Shown in pieces: positions 8,264-16,661 of a DNA stretch of 64,000 nucleotides (position 1 is the first letter of the stretch; the number at the start of each line of letters is the position of its first letter). The notes below the pieces were generated by a model that had not been told where the DNA came from, searched no databases, and saw only the letters and a program-made list of their open reading frames with translations. A program made the position numbers and the translations under genes. This DNA comes from Nocardioides sp. Root190 (lineage in GTDB: Bacteria > Actinomycetota > Actinomycetes > Propionibacteriales > Nocardioidaceae). The stretch spans positions 432,306 to 496,305 of the forward strand of contig NZ_LMIA01000010.1 of assembly GCF_001428565.1 (NCBI RefSeq), given 5' to 3'.

Positions 8264-9292
8264 TCAGACCAGCGTCGGGGTGTACGTGTACGACGACGAA
8301 CGGGTCAGCGCGAACTCGAAGATCCCCGAGCCGGGCTGGCCGTCCCAGTCGAACGAGCACAGCCTGTCGGTGAGCGAGGAGTCCAGGGTGCGCTGGGTGA
8401 CCGACCCATCGAGCGGGTAGACCTCGCCCTCGACGTGGTCGCGCCCGAGCGCCTTGCCGTGGTGACCGCCGTATCCGCCGCCGGCCATCAGGCCGCCTCC
8501 GGCCGTCGCATCGGTGTCGATCGGGTAGACGACACCCGACTCCGTCGTCACCTGGACGCGCCCGCTGCGCAGGTCGAGCTGGTCGTCGAACACCAGGTCG
8601 TGACGGACGTCGACGATCTCGTCGAGACCGCCGTCCGTGTGCATGACGGCGCCTTCCAGGAGGATCCGTTCTCCGGTTCGCGACTCGACGAGGAGGAACC
8701 CGACCGAGCGGTCCTCGAACTGAGCCTGGTACCAGATGTGCAGGCCCTGGCCGCCGGCCATCGTGCGCACGCCGCGGGAGCGGTCGCGCTGGCTGTACCA
8801 GCGCTCGACCTGCTGCTCCTCTCCGTCGACGGACAGCACGCCGGAGGCCCACCCGGACTGGAAGAGATGGGAGAACGACGTGGTCTCACCCGAGTCGTTG
8901 GTGACGTCGATGTCGCCCCACCAAGCAGGGGCACGCGCTTCCCAGGTGAGGTCGAAGGTCATCCCGGTCGGGTTCTCGGACAGGGCAGCTCGCCAGATCC
9001 GGTTGGGCTCGACCACCTCGAAACTGAAGGGTCCGCAGGTGCCGGGCTCCGTCGCCGAGAGCTCCGTCGAGTAGCGGACGTTGCGCTGCTCGGTGGCGGT
9101 AGAGATGATCGCGAAGCCATCCACGGTGTCCCGCACCGGGTGGAGCCCGAGACCGAAGAGCACCGACGGCGAGGTGACATCGGTGGGATGGAGGTTGAAG
9201 ACGAACCGGTCGAAGAAGCGCTCCGGGAGGCCCTCGGCCTCGCCGGGACGGATGACCTCGTCGTGGAAGTTCTCGAAGGACCGGTGGCTCAT
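8264..9292 (-). CDS. Conserved hypothetical protein of a lipid-catabolic operon
   Basis: 342 aa soluble protein with no signal peptide or membrane segment. I do not recognise a catalytic motif. It is rich in alternating beta-like stretches with many Trp and aromatic residues (FGLGLHPVRDTVDGFAII; APAWWGDIDV), a pattern that recalls two-domain lipocalin-like proteins related to hydroxyneurosporene synthase/AttH, a resemblance I cannot verify. The start overlaps the stop of the APH-like kinase (ATGA), so it is translated with it and may act on the same acyl-CoA or acid intermediate. Confidence 0.75.
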   Translation of the reverse strand: MSHRSFENFHDEVIRPGEAEGLPERFFDRFVFNLHPTDVTSPSVLFGLGLHPVRDTVDGFAIISTATEQRNVRYSTELSATEPGTCGPFSFEVVEPNRIWRAALSENPTGMTFDLTWEARAPAWWGDIDVTNDSGETTSFSHLFQSGWASGVLSVDGEEQQVERWYSQRDRSRGVRTMAGGQGLHIWYQAQFEDRSVGFLLVESRTGERILLEGAVMHTDGGLDEIVDVRHDLVFDDQLDLRSGRVQVTTESGVVYPIDTDATAGGGLMAGGGYGGHHGKALGRDHVEGEVYPLDGSVTQRTLDSSLTDRLCSFDWDGQPGSGIFEFALTRSSSYTYTPTLV

Positions 9293-10341
9293 GGGTGACT
9301 CTCCTGCAGGACGGGTGGGGCCAGACCCGCGGAGCGGCGAGCGTCAGCCAGGAAGGCCGTCACCAGGCTCGGGTCTGCGTAATAGGGGTCGCCGACGCCT
9401 CTGACGGCTCGACGGTTTCCGTACTCGTAGAGCACGGCGAGCTTCCAGAGCGCCAGCGTCGTGTACCAGTCGAGCGCGCCGAGATCTGCCCCCGTGCGTC
9501 CGGCGTACCGTGCCGCGAGCTCCTCCCTCGACGGGTAGCCGTCCTCGAGCATCGCGAGGCCGAAGAGCTCCGTGGGGTTGTACGGCGCCGCCACCGGGAC
9601 CGAGGCGAGGAAGTAGCCGAGATCGAACAGCGGGTCCCCAATGGTCGCCAGCTCCCAGTCGAGGACTGCCTCCACCTCGCCCGGGTTGTCGGAGGAGAGG
9701 ACCACATTGCCGATCCGGAAGTCGTTGTGCACGATCGCCGCACCGGACTCGACAGGAACGTTCGCCTGCAACCAGGCGTCCACCTCCGCGAAGGCAGGCG
9801 GCGGGTTGCCGTCGGCATCAGCCACCAGCGCGGCCATCCGCGAGCGGTGTCGGGCGTTGAACCCCTCGGGCCGACCGAGGTCCGAGAGCCCAGCCGCACG
9901 CCAGTCCACCGCGTGCAGGTCCGCGAGCGTGTCGATGAGGGCCTCGCCGATGCTGCGCCGGATCGAGGGCGTGGCCAGCGCTGCGGGCGTCTCGACGGTC
10001 ACGACGGGCCCAGCCGCGAAGCCCATGACGTAGAAGGGGACGTCGATGACCTCATCGGCGTCGGCCGTCGCGAGCAACTGTGCGACCGGAACGACAGTGC
10101 CTCCCAGGGCGCCGACCAGCCGCGCCTCGCGCAGCATGTCGTGTGCTCCCGGCGGCGTCGGCGGAGGCGGGGGCCGTCGTACGACGACCTGACGCCCCTC
10201 ACGGTCGGACACCAGGTAGGTGAGGTTCGAGTGGCCGTCGCCAATCGGCCGGGTCGTGACCTCACCGGCCGTGAGGCCGTGGCCCTCGAGGAAGTCCCCG
10301 AGACGACCACGCTCCGCGTCGCTCCAGTCCCAATTGCTCAT
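9289..10341 (-). CDS. APH-like phosphotransferase (ACAD10/LvaA type kinase)
   Basis: Protein-kinase-like aminoglycoside phosphotransferase fold, 350 aa. The nucleotide site has LTYLVSDREGRQVVVRRPP, the catalytic loop HNDFRIGNVV gives the HxDxxxxN set, and the metal-binding Asp is in VLDWELATIGDP. Relatives beside acyl-CoA dehydrogenases include ACAD10/11 and LvaA, which phosphorylate 4-hydroxyacyl-CoAs during degradation of 4-hydroxy acids. That role fits this operon but is inferred. Antibiotic resistance is unlikely given the context. Confidence 0.88.
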   Translation of the reverse strand: MSNWDWSDAERGRLGDFLEGHGLTAGEVTTRPIGDGHSNLTYLVSDREGRQVVVRRPPPPPTPPGAHDMLREARLVGALGGTVVPVAQLLATADADEVIDVPFYVMGFAAGPVVTVETPAALATPSIRRSIGEALIDTLADLHAVDWRAAGLSDLGRPEGFNARHRSRMAALVADADGNPPPAFAEVDAWLQANVPVESGAAIVHNDFRIGNVVLSSDNPGEVEAVLDWELATIGDPLFDLGYFLASVPVAAPYNPTELFGLAMLEDGYPSREELAARYAGRTGADLGALDWYTTLALWKLAVLYEYGNRRAVRGVGDPYYADPSLVTAFLADARRSAGLAPPVLQESHP

Positions 10342-10344
10342 CGC

Positions 10345-11184
10345 TCAGGCACCGGTGAAGCGAGGGGCACGCTTCTCCTTGAACGCAGCCAGTGCCTCGG
10401 GCATGTCCTCGGTGCGCGTCATCAGCGCCTGCCCGCGGTTCTCCAGCTCGAGCGCTGCCGCATAGGAGCCGACCTCCATGTTGCGCTGGATGGCTCGCTT
10501 CGACATGCGCACGCCGGCCGGGGAGTTCTGCGAGATCTGTCGCGCCAGCTCGAGGGCAGCGTCGAAGAGCTCGTCGGTGGGCACGACCCGGTTGACCAGG
10601 CCGATCCGCTCGGCCTCGTCCGCCTTGACGATCCTGGCGGTGTAGCCGATGTCGGCCGCTCGGGCTGGCCCGACCAGTCGGGTCAGGTGGTACGACGTGC
10701 CGAGCTCTCCGACCGACAGACCGACCTTCACGAAGGCCGCGCTGAACTTGGCCGCGGGGTCACAGAGACGGATGTCGGCGGCCAGGGCCAGGGCCAGCCC
10801 GCCGCCCGTCGCCGGTCCGTGGACAGCGGCGATGACCGGGAAGGGCAGGAAGTGGATGCCCTGGATCCCGCCGGTGGCCGTCTCCTGGAACTTCAGGAAC
10901 TCCCGGACCCCCATCTCCGTGATCTCGTGGACCTCGTCGATGTCGAAGCCGGCACAGAACGCGCGGGTTCCGGTGCCGGTCACGATCAGTGCCCGGAGGG
11001 GTGCGTCCCGAAGCGCGAACGCCGCCTCGCCGTACTCGCTGAACATCCGGATGGTCTGGCTGTTCATGCGGTCGGGCCGGTTGATGCGCAGCACGCCGAT
11101 GTCGCCGGGGAGCACCTCGAAGGTGAGCTCCTGCAGGTCAGGGAAGTCGATGTTCACGACAGGCCTCTCGTCAGTCACGGTCAT
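10345..11184 (-). CDS. Enoyl-CoA hydratase/isomerase (crotonase) family protein
   Basis: Crotonase fold, 279 aa. The oxyanion-hole segments RAFCAGFDID and HGPATGGGLALA are present. The two hydratase glutamates are not: GGGxEL is GGGLAL, and the second position (PE) falls in AAFVKVGLS, with an acid appearing later in VGELGTS. Its C-terminal 45 residues are almost the same as those of the next crotonase (NMEVGSYAAALELENRGQ), so the two are a tandem duplication. It probably catalyses an isomerisation or other crotonase reaction rather than plain hydration. Confidence 0.88.
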   Translation of the reverse strand: MTVTDERPVVNIDFPDLQELTFEVLPGDIGVLRINRPDRMNSQTIRMFSEYGEAAFALRDAPLRALIVTGTGTRAFCAGFDIDEVHEITEMGVREFLKFQETATGGIQGIHFLPFPVIAAVHGPATGGGLALALAADIRLCDPAAKFSAAFVKVGLSVGELGTSYHLTRLVGPARAADIGYTARIVKADEAERIGLVNRVVPTDELFDAALELARQISQNSPAGVRMSKRAIQRNMEVGSYAAALELENRGQALMTRTEDMPEALAAFKEKRAPRFTGA

Positions 11185-11190
11185 GGCTGT

Positions 11191-12003
11191 TCACTCCCCC
11201 TTGAAGACGGGCTTGCGCTTCTCCTTGAAGGCCGCGAGGGCCTCGGGCATGTCGGTGCTGCGGGTCAGCAGCGCCTGCCCTCGGTTCTCCAGCTCCAGAG
11301 CGGCGGCATAGGAGCCGATCTCCATGTTGGCGTGGAGGGCCCGCTTCGAGAGCTGGACGCCGCCCGGGCTGTTGGCGACCATCTGGCCGGCCAGTTCGAG
11401 CGCGTCCTCCATCAGCTTGCCGGGCTCGCTGACGGTGTTCACCAGACCGATCCGGGCGGCTTCCGCGGCGAAGACCATCCGGCCGGTGAAGCAGATCTCG
11501 CTGGTGACCGCCGGGCCGACGAGGCGGGTCAGCAGCCAGGAGGTGCCGAGGTCGCCAGCAGTCAGCCCGATCTTGACGAAGGCCGCGTTGAACCTGGCCT
11601 CGGGCGACGCGATCCGGATGTCGGCCTGCAGGGCGAGGGCCAGACCTCCCCCGGCAGCCGGGCCGTCCACCGCAGCGATGACCGGGACCCGGATCGTGCG
11701 CACCGAGAGCAGCGAACGTGCCGCCCGCTCCTGCTGGTTGAGCATCCCGATCGCGCCCAGGTCGGCGAGACCGTCGGCGTCGGCGAGGTCGTAGCCCGCA
11801 CAGAAGGCGGAGCCGGCACCCGTCAGGACCAGGACGCGGAGGGAGTCCTCCTCGTTCAGGTCGAGCATGGCCCGCTCGAGCTCGACGAACATCTGGTTGG
11901 TCATTGCGTTGTAGCGCTCGGGACGGTTCAACGTCAGGACGACGACGCCCGGCGTCGCCTCCTCGAGAGTGATCGTGTCGTAGGTCCGGTCAAGGCTCTT
12001 CAT
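11191..12003 (-). CDS. Enoyl-CoA hydratase/isomerase (crotonase) family protein, tandem paralogue
   Basis: Crotonase fold, 270 aa, starting MKSLDRTYDT at an ATG that overlaps the racemase stop (ATGA). The CoA-binding parts SAFCAGYDLAD and DGPAAGGGLALAL are clear. Both hydratase glutamates are replaced (GGGLAL; AAFVKIGLT), with an Asp in the later GDLGTSW. It closely resembles the downstream neighbour, especially over the last 45 residues, and differs from the BadK-like crotonase at 19011, which keeps both glutamates. Confidence 0.88.
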   Translation of the reverse strand: MKSLDRTYDTITLEEATPGVVVLTLNRPERYNAMTNQMFVELERAMLDLNEEDSLRVLVLTGAGSAFCAGYDLADADGLADLGAIGMLNQQERAARSLLSVRTIRVPVIAAVDGPAAGGGLALALQADIRIASPEARFNAAFVKIGLTAGDLGTSWLLTRLVGPAVTSEICFTGRMVFAAEAARIGLVNTVSEPGKLMEDALELAGQMVANSPGGVQLSKRALHANMEIGSYAAALELENRGQALLTRSTDMPEALAAFKEKRKPVFKGE

Positions 12004-13223
12004 CGGACTGCACTGCCTTCCTGGGTGGGTTCCGGCGGAGGCGGATCCGTCTGCGCGACCGCGCCGACTGCCTCCCACTCGTTGATCGTGTGGGCCGGGA
12101 TGCCCCATCCAGCCAGGGCCTCCCGGGTGTTCTCCCCGGGTGCCGGTGGCGCACTGTCGACGTACGCCGGCGTGCGACTGAACCGGGGTTGGGGCACCGG
12201 CTGGGTGACTCCGGCGATGTCGACGAACGTTCCGCGAGCGACGTTGTGGGGATCGCTCCAGGACTCCTCGACCTCGAGCACCGGCGAGATGCAACCGCGG
12301 CCGGCGGCGCGCTCGACCCACTCCTCGCAGGTGCGGGCGATGACGGCGTCGGCGAAGACCTTCTTCATCTCCGGCCACCGCGATCGGTCGTCCTGGTGCG
12401 GCAACCCGCCCGGGTCGATCTCCAGGATCTCGAGCAGGTCGGCGTAGAAGTGCGCCTCGAGTGCCCCGACGGCCAGCCATCGGCCGTCCGCCGTCTCGTA
12501 GACGTCGTAGAAAGGAGCACCGGAGTCGACGACGTTGGTGCCGCGCTCGGTGTCCCAGGTCCCGGCGCTGACGAATCCGTGGAAGGCCGCGGCGAGCAGG
12601 GCCGAGCCATCGACCATGGCAGCGTCGATGACCTGTCCCCGACCGGAGCGCTGGGCCTCCCACACCGCCGACACGATGCCCAGCGCGAGGACCGCGCCGC
12701 CCCCGCCGAAGTCGCCGGCGAGGCTCAGCGGCGGCGTCGGTGGCGCTCCGTTGCGCCCCAGCAGGGAGAGCACCCCGCTCTGGGCGATGTAGTTGATGTC
12801 GTGGCCCACGGCCTGCGCCATCGGGCCGTCCTGGCCGTAGCCCGTCATCCGGCCGTACACCAGTCGCGGGTTGACGGCGGCACACGCGTCGGGGCCGATG
12901 CCCAGCCGCTCGGTCACGCCGGGCCGGAAGCCCTCGATGAGGGCGTCGGCACCGGCGACGAGGTCCAGGACCACCTCGCGGCCACGGGGGTTCTTGAGGT
13001 CGACGGCCACCGAGCGACGCCCACGGTGCATGACCTCGGTGCGGAAGTCGGCGTTGGGACCGACCAGCGCGGCGCCGCTGGTCCGGTCGACCCGGAGCAC
13101 GTCGGCACCCAGGTCGGCGAGCAGCATCGCGCAGTACGGGCCGGGCCCGATGCTTCCGATCTCGACCACCTTGAGTCCGCGCAGGGGACCGGTGAACGAT
13201 CGTTCCGCGACGGTCGCAGACAT
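12000..13223 (-). CDS. Alpha-methylacyl-CoA racemase (class III CoA-transferase fold)
   Basis: Epimerises 2-methyl-branched acyl-CoAs so that S-specific dehydrogenases can act. 407 aa. The signature VEIGSIGPGPYCAMLLADLG is at residues 20-39. His141 (GHDINY) and Asp171 (AGDFGGG) match the His126/Asp156 catalytic pair of the mycobacterial racemase, with identical spacing of 30. I chose the ATG at 13223 because GGAGG lies 7 nt upstream; a second ATG ten codons earlier lacks this. It heads the operon running to 7490. Codons 7-10 contain a palindrome shared with the TetR promoter. Confidence 0.9.
   Translation of the reverse strand: MSATVAERSFTGPLRGLKVVEIGSIGPGPYCAMLLADLGADVLRVDRTSGAALVGPNADFRTEVMHRGRRSVAVDLKNPRGREVVLDLVAGADALIEGFRPGVTERLGIGPDACAAVNPRLVYGRMTGYGQDGPMAQAVGHDINYIAQSGVLSLLGRNGAPPTPPLSLAGDFGGGGAVLALGIVSAVWEAQRSGRGQVIDAAMVDGSALLAAAFHGFVSAGTWDTERGTNVVDSGAPFYDVYETADGRWLAVGALEAHFYADLLEILEIDPGGLPHQDDRSRWPEMKKVFADAVIARTCEEWVERAAGRGCISPVLEVEESWSDPHNVARGTFVDIAGVTQPVPQPRFSRTPAYVDSAPPAPGENTREALAGWGIPAHTINEWEAVGAVAQTDPPPPEPTQEGSAVR
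13192..13208. promoter_or_regulatory. Candidate TetR operator inside the racemase gene
   Basis: The 17-bp sequence GTGAACGATCGTTCCGC here is identical to one in front of the TetR gene (32828-32844). It contains the perfect palindrome GAACGATCGTTC at 13194-13205, which encodes residues 7-10 of the racemase. The exact match between a coding site and a regulator promoter suggests the TetR protein binds both. Confidence 0.55.
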
Positions 13224-13258
13224 CCCATCACCTCCAGGGCGAGCGTAGGTCATGGATT

Positions 13259-13273
13259 AATGGTCAGGCCATA
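13259..13273. promoter_or_regulatory. FadR/GntR-type operator, racemase promoter region
   Basis: AATGGTCAGGCCATA, matching TGGTCNGACCA with one change. It lies 38-50 bp upstream of the racemase ATG, next to a TAATCC-like -10 on the minus strand. It is one of seven related sites in the island. Confidence 0.6.
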
Positions 13274-13308
13274 CTTGGAGGCCCTGGAGGTGGAGACATT
13301 TCCACCGT

Positions 13309-14007
13309 TCAGAGCGCGATCAGCTCCTGGACCGCCCGGTCGCCGAGCTGCGACACCGGCCCTTCGCCGGCGAGCCTCCCCTTGCGGAGGGCGAGATAGC
13401 GGTCGGCGACCTTCTGGATCATCCCGATGTGCTGCTCCACCAACAGCAGCGCGGTCCCACGGGACCGGATCTCCTTCAGCGCCTCGACGATGGCATCGAT
13501 GATCACCGGGGCGAGGCCCTCGGTCGGCTCGTCCAGCATGAGCAGGGACGGCCCCGCCATCAGTGCGCGGGCGATCGCGAGCATCTGCTGCTCACCCCCG
13601 GACAGTGAGGTGCCGGGCCGCTTGCGGCCACGAGCGAGATTCGGGAAGAGCTGGTACAGGTCATCGGTGGACCAGGTCGTGGGCCGGCCCGACGCGCGAC
13701 CGAGCAGGATGTTCTCCTCGACGGTGAGGTTGCCGAAGATTCGCTTGCCCTGGGGCACCAGCGACACCCCGCGCGCAGTGGGCACATGGGCCCGACGTCC
13801 GACCGGCTCCCCGTCCACGAGGATCTCCCCCGTCACGGTGGGGACGCCGTACACCGACATCAGGGTCGTGGACTTCCCGGCGCCGTTGCGGCCGACGAGA
13901 CCGACGGTCTCCCCGGGAAGGATCGCAAACGACAGGTCCTGCAGGATCACCGATCCCGCATAGCCGGCGTTCACACCACGGAACTCGAGGACAGGCGTGG
14001 CGGTCAT
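13309..14007 (-). CDS. livF: LIV-type ABC transporter ATP-binding protein LivF (second system)
   Basis: ATPase subunit of the second LIV importer, 232 aa. Walker A GRNGAGKS is at residues 39-46, the signature LSGGEQQ near 140, and Walker B LLMLDEPTEGLAP follows. The start overlaps the stop of livG (ATGA). It is the last gene of its operon; about 85 bp separate it from the racemase start. Confidence 0.95.
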   Translation of the reverse strand: MTATPVLEFRGVNAGYAGSVILQDLSFAILPGETVGLVGRNGAGKSTTLMSVYGVPTVTGEILVDGEPVGRRAHVPTARGVSLVPQGKRIFGNLTVEENILLGRASGRPTTWSTDDLYQLFPNLARGRKRPGTSLSGGEQQMLAIARALMAGPSLLMLDEPTEGLAPVIIDAIVEALKEIRSRGTALLLVEQHIGMIQKVADRYLALRKGRLAGEGPVSQLGDRAVQELIAL

Positions 14008-14705
14008 GCGGCACTCCCCAGGTAGGCACGGATCACGTTCTCGTCAGCACGGACCTCATCGGGAGCTCCGCTCGCGAGCACCTTGCCCAGGTCCAGCACG
14101 GTGATCACGTCGCAGGTACGGAACACCCCTTCGACGTCGTGCTCGACCAGCAGTGCAGCGACATCCCGGTCCTTGCAGACGTCACGCACGTGCTGGAGCA
14201 TGCGCACGGACTCGTCGTGGACGAGACCGGCACACGGCTCGTCGAGGAGCACCACCTTGGGTCGTCCGATCAGGGCGATGGCCAGGTCGACCGAGCGCTG
14301 GGTGCCGTAGGCGATCTCGGAGCACACCTGGTGCCTGATCGCGTCGAGACCCAGGGTCGAGACGATCTCGTCCAGGTCCTGCTCGTCGTTGCGGCGGGCG
14401 ACCATCTCGAGCTGGTCGCCGACGGTCATCGATCCGAAGACGCTGGTGCGCTGGAAGGACCGCGAGAGGCCCTTCCCGCGACGCCACCGGACCGAGCGGC
14501 GCGTGATGTCGGCACCCTCGAAGGTGACCGTGCCCGCCGACGGGCGCTTGCGGCCGGAGAGCGCGTCGATGAAGGTCGACTTGCCGGCCCCGTTCGGTCC
14601 GATCACCCCGTGCACGACACCCGGCTCGAGCGCGATGTCCACACCTTCCAGTGCGACATGCGCGCCGTACCTCACGGTCAGTCCGCGGCCTTCGAAGATC
14701 GTCAT
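14004..14705 (-). CDS. livG: LIV-type ABC transporter ATP-binding protein LivG (second system)
   Basis: ATPase subunit, 233 aa. Walker A GPNGAGKS is at residues 36-43, a signature region IAYGTQRSVDLA follows, and Walker B is VVLLDEPCAGL. The start overlaps the livM stop (ATGA). Homologous to but clearly diverged from the LivG at 1876, so the two importers are not a recent duplication. Confidence 0.94.
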   Translation of the reverse strand: MTIFEGRGLTVRYGAHVALEGVDIALEPGVVHGVIGPNGAGKSTFIDALSGRKRPSAGTVTFEGADITRRSVRWRRGKGLSRSFQRTSVFGSMTVGDQLEMVARRNDEQDLDEIVSTLGLDAIRHQVCSEIAYGTQRSVDLAIALIGRPKVVLLDEPCAGLVHDESVRMLQHVRDVCKDRDVAALLVEHDVEGVFRTCDVITVLDLGKVLASGAPDEVRADENVIRAYLGSAA

Positions 14706-15745
14706 CGACGTCCCTTCCTCATGCGGTGGTACAGCTTCTGGAACGTTCCGGTGATGCCACCGGGCATGAAGACCAGCACCAGGATCAGTGTCATGCCGGT
14801 GAAGAGGTGCAGGTTGCCGCCGAAGTTGAAGTTGGCCTGCGCGTAGACGAAGAGGAAGGTGCCCACGATCGGCCCGACCAAGAGGCCGAAGCCACCGATG
14901 AGCGCGGCGATCAGCGAGTCGCCGGCCTTGCTGAAGCCCAGGATGTCCGGTGAGACGTACCCGGCGTTGATGGCGAAGAGCGCACCGCCCACGGAGGCGA
15001 CCGCGCCCGACAGGACGAAGGCGACCAGTCGCGGCCCGAAGGTGCCGTAGCCGGAGAAGCGCATCCGCTCCTCGTTCTCACGGATCCCCTCGAGGGTGGT
15101 GCCGAACCGGGAGCGGCCCACGACCCAGAGCAGCGTGGCACAAACAGTGAGCGCAACCCACGCCATCGGCCAGAACAGGCCGGGGTTCATGACGTCGGCC
15201 TGCCCCAGACCCAGGAAGGTCTGGTCGCGGTCGTAGCTGAGCAGCTTGCCGTCGTGCGCTCCGGTCAGCGGTCGCGCCGAGGTCTGCACACTGAGTGCGT
15301 AGAGCGCCTGGGACAGGGCCAGGGTCAGCATCAAGAACCCGAAGCCGGACGCGCGAACGACCAGGAGGCCCATCACCAGGGCGATCCCGGTGCCGACGAG
15401 GATGCCGAAGCCGACCGCGGTCGTCGGCGACCAGCCCCAGTTGGTGGTGGCGATGCCGACGCCGTAAGCCGCGGCGCCGAAGAACGCACCGTGCCCCAGA
15501 CTGATGATGCCAAGGTGCCGGGCCAGGAAGCCGATGCCGATGGCGAGAAGGCTCAGGATCGTCGCGTCGACCACGAGGCTCATGCGGTACGTGTCCGTGA
15601 CGACGTACGGCACGGCGAGGCCCGCGAGGAGCACGGCGAGTGCGATGCCGAGTCCGACCAGAGTTCCCTTCCAACGCCCCGGACCGGCGGGCGGAACGGC
15701 CACCATGGTCTCGGTGACGTCGTCGGTGGGGGCGGTCGTGGTCAT
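14702..15745 (-). CDS. livM: LIV-type ABC transporter permease LivM (second system)
   Basis: Membrane permease, 347 aa. It carries SLGHGAFFGAAAYGVGIA and the LivM hallmark IRENEERMRFSGYGTF. The ATG at 15745 overlaps the livH stop (ATGA) and is preceded by GAGGGTG. The open frame continues upstream through livH in another frame and is disregarded. Confidence 0.93.
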   Translation of the reverse strand: MTTTAPTDDVTETMVAVPPAGPGRWKGTLVGLGIALAVLLAGLAVPYVVTDTYRMSLVVDATILSLLAIGIGFLARHLGIISLGHGAFFGAAAYGVGIATTNWGWSPTTAVGFGILVGTGIALVMGLLVVRASGFGFLMLTLALSQALYALSVQTSARPLTGAHDGKLLSYDRDQTFLGLGQADVMNPGLFWPMAWVALTVCATLLWVVGRSRFGTTLEGIRENEERMRFSGYGTFGPRLVAFVLSGAVASVGGALFAINAGYVSPDILGFSKAGDSLIAALIGGFGLLVGPIVGTFLFVYAQANFNFGGNLHLFTGMTLILVLVFMPGGITGTFQKLYHRMRKGRR

Positions 15746-16596
15746 GACACCCTCTTTCCGGCGAGCCCGGTGGGCCGCCACAGCAGGACGATCGTCAGTG
15801 CGGCATAGGGAACGACGACGGCCAGGCTGGGCGACCAGACCGTGGTGACGGTCTGGATGATGCCGAGGCCCATCCCCGCGATCATGGCGCCGGCGATGCT
15901 CCCGATGCCTCCGACCACGACCACGATCAGGACCGTGATGAGGAAGGCGTTGCCCATGCCGGGATCGAGGGCGATGTAGGGCGCAGCGAGCGCACCCGCC
16001 AGCCCGGCGAGCGCGGCTCCGACAGCCACGACGACCAGGCTGACGCGGTCGACGTTGATGCCCATGATCGCCGCTGTCTCGATGTCCTGGCTGGCGGCCC
16101 GGATGTGCAGACCGATGGAGGTGCTCCGAAGCCACACGATGAGCGCAGCGGCCAGCAGGACGGCGATCACGATGATCGCCAAGCGGTAGCTGGGGTACTC
16201 GATGCCGACGAAGCTCGTCGTGCCCTGCAGGAATTCCGGCGGGTTGACGCGAAGCGTGCTCTCGCCCCAGATCAGGACGACGAGTCGCTCCGCCATCAGG
16301 GCGAGCCCGAAGGTGATGAGTCCCAGCTCGATGTGGGAACGGTGCTGCAGGGGTCGGAAGAAGGCCAACTCCAGCACGACACCCAGGACGGCGAGCGCCA
16401 GCGGGACGACGAGGAGCGCCAGCCAGAACCCGGCCCGGTCCGAGACGGAGTAGGCGATGTAGGCCCCGGCCATGTAGAGCGCGCCGTGGGCGAAGTTCGC
16501 CACGCCGCGAAGCCCGTAGATCATGGCGAGCCCCGAGCTCAGCACCATCAGCAGGGACCCGAGGGCCACGCCATTGAGCAGTTGTGCTGCGTTCAC
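15742..16596 (-). CDS. livH: LIV-type ABC transporter permease LivH (second system)
   Basis: Membrane permease, 284 aa, the same length as the LivH at 3694. The conserved segment GLRGVANFAHGALYMAGAY is near residue 30, and GGIGSIAGAMIAGM is in the C-terminal third. It follows its substrate-binding protein by 65 bp. Confidence 0.93.
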   Translation of the reverse strand: MNAAQLLNGVALGSLLMVLSSGLAMIYGLRGVANFAHGALYMAGAYIAYSVSDRAGFWLALLVVPLALAVLGVVLELAFFRPLQHRSHIELGLITFGLALMAERLVVLIWGESTLRVNPPEFLQGTTSFVGIEYPSYRLAIIVIAVLLAAALIVWLRSTSIGLHIRAASQDIETAAIMGINVDRVSLVVVAVGAALAGLAGALAAPYIALDPGMGNAFLITVLIVVVVGGIGSIAGAMIAGMGLGIIQTVTTVWSPSLAVVVPYAALTIVLLWRPTGLAGKRVS

Positions 16597-16661
16597 GTTC
16601 GTCCCTTCGCAGGTGCTGGATGCCGGGATGCGCGCTCAGCGCACCCCGGCATCCGGGCAAC

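Noticed and set aside
9295..12447. Open frame of about 1050 codons on the plus strand
   Set aside because: It is antisense to four well-supported genes; a by-product of high GC codon use. The similar frames at 51416-54559 and 54252-57383 are rejected for the same reason.
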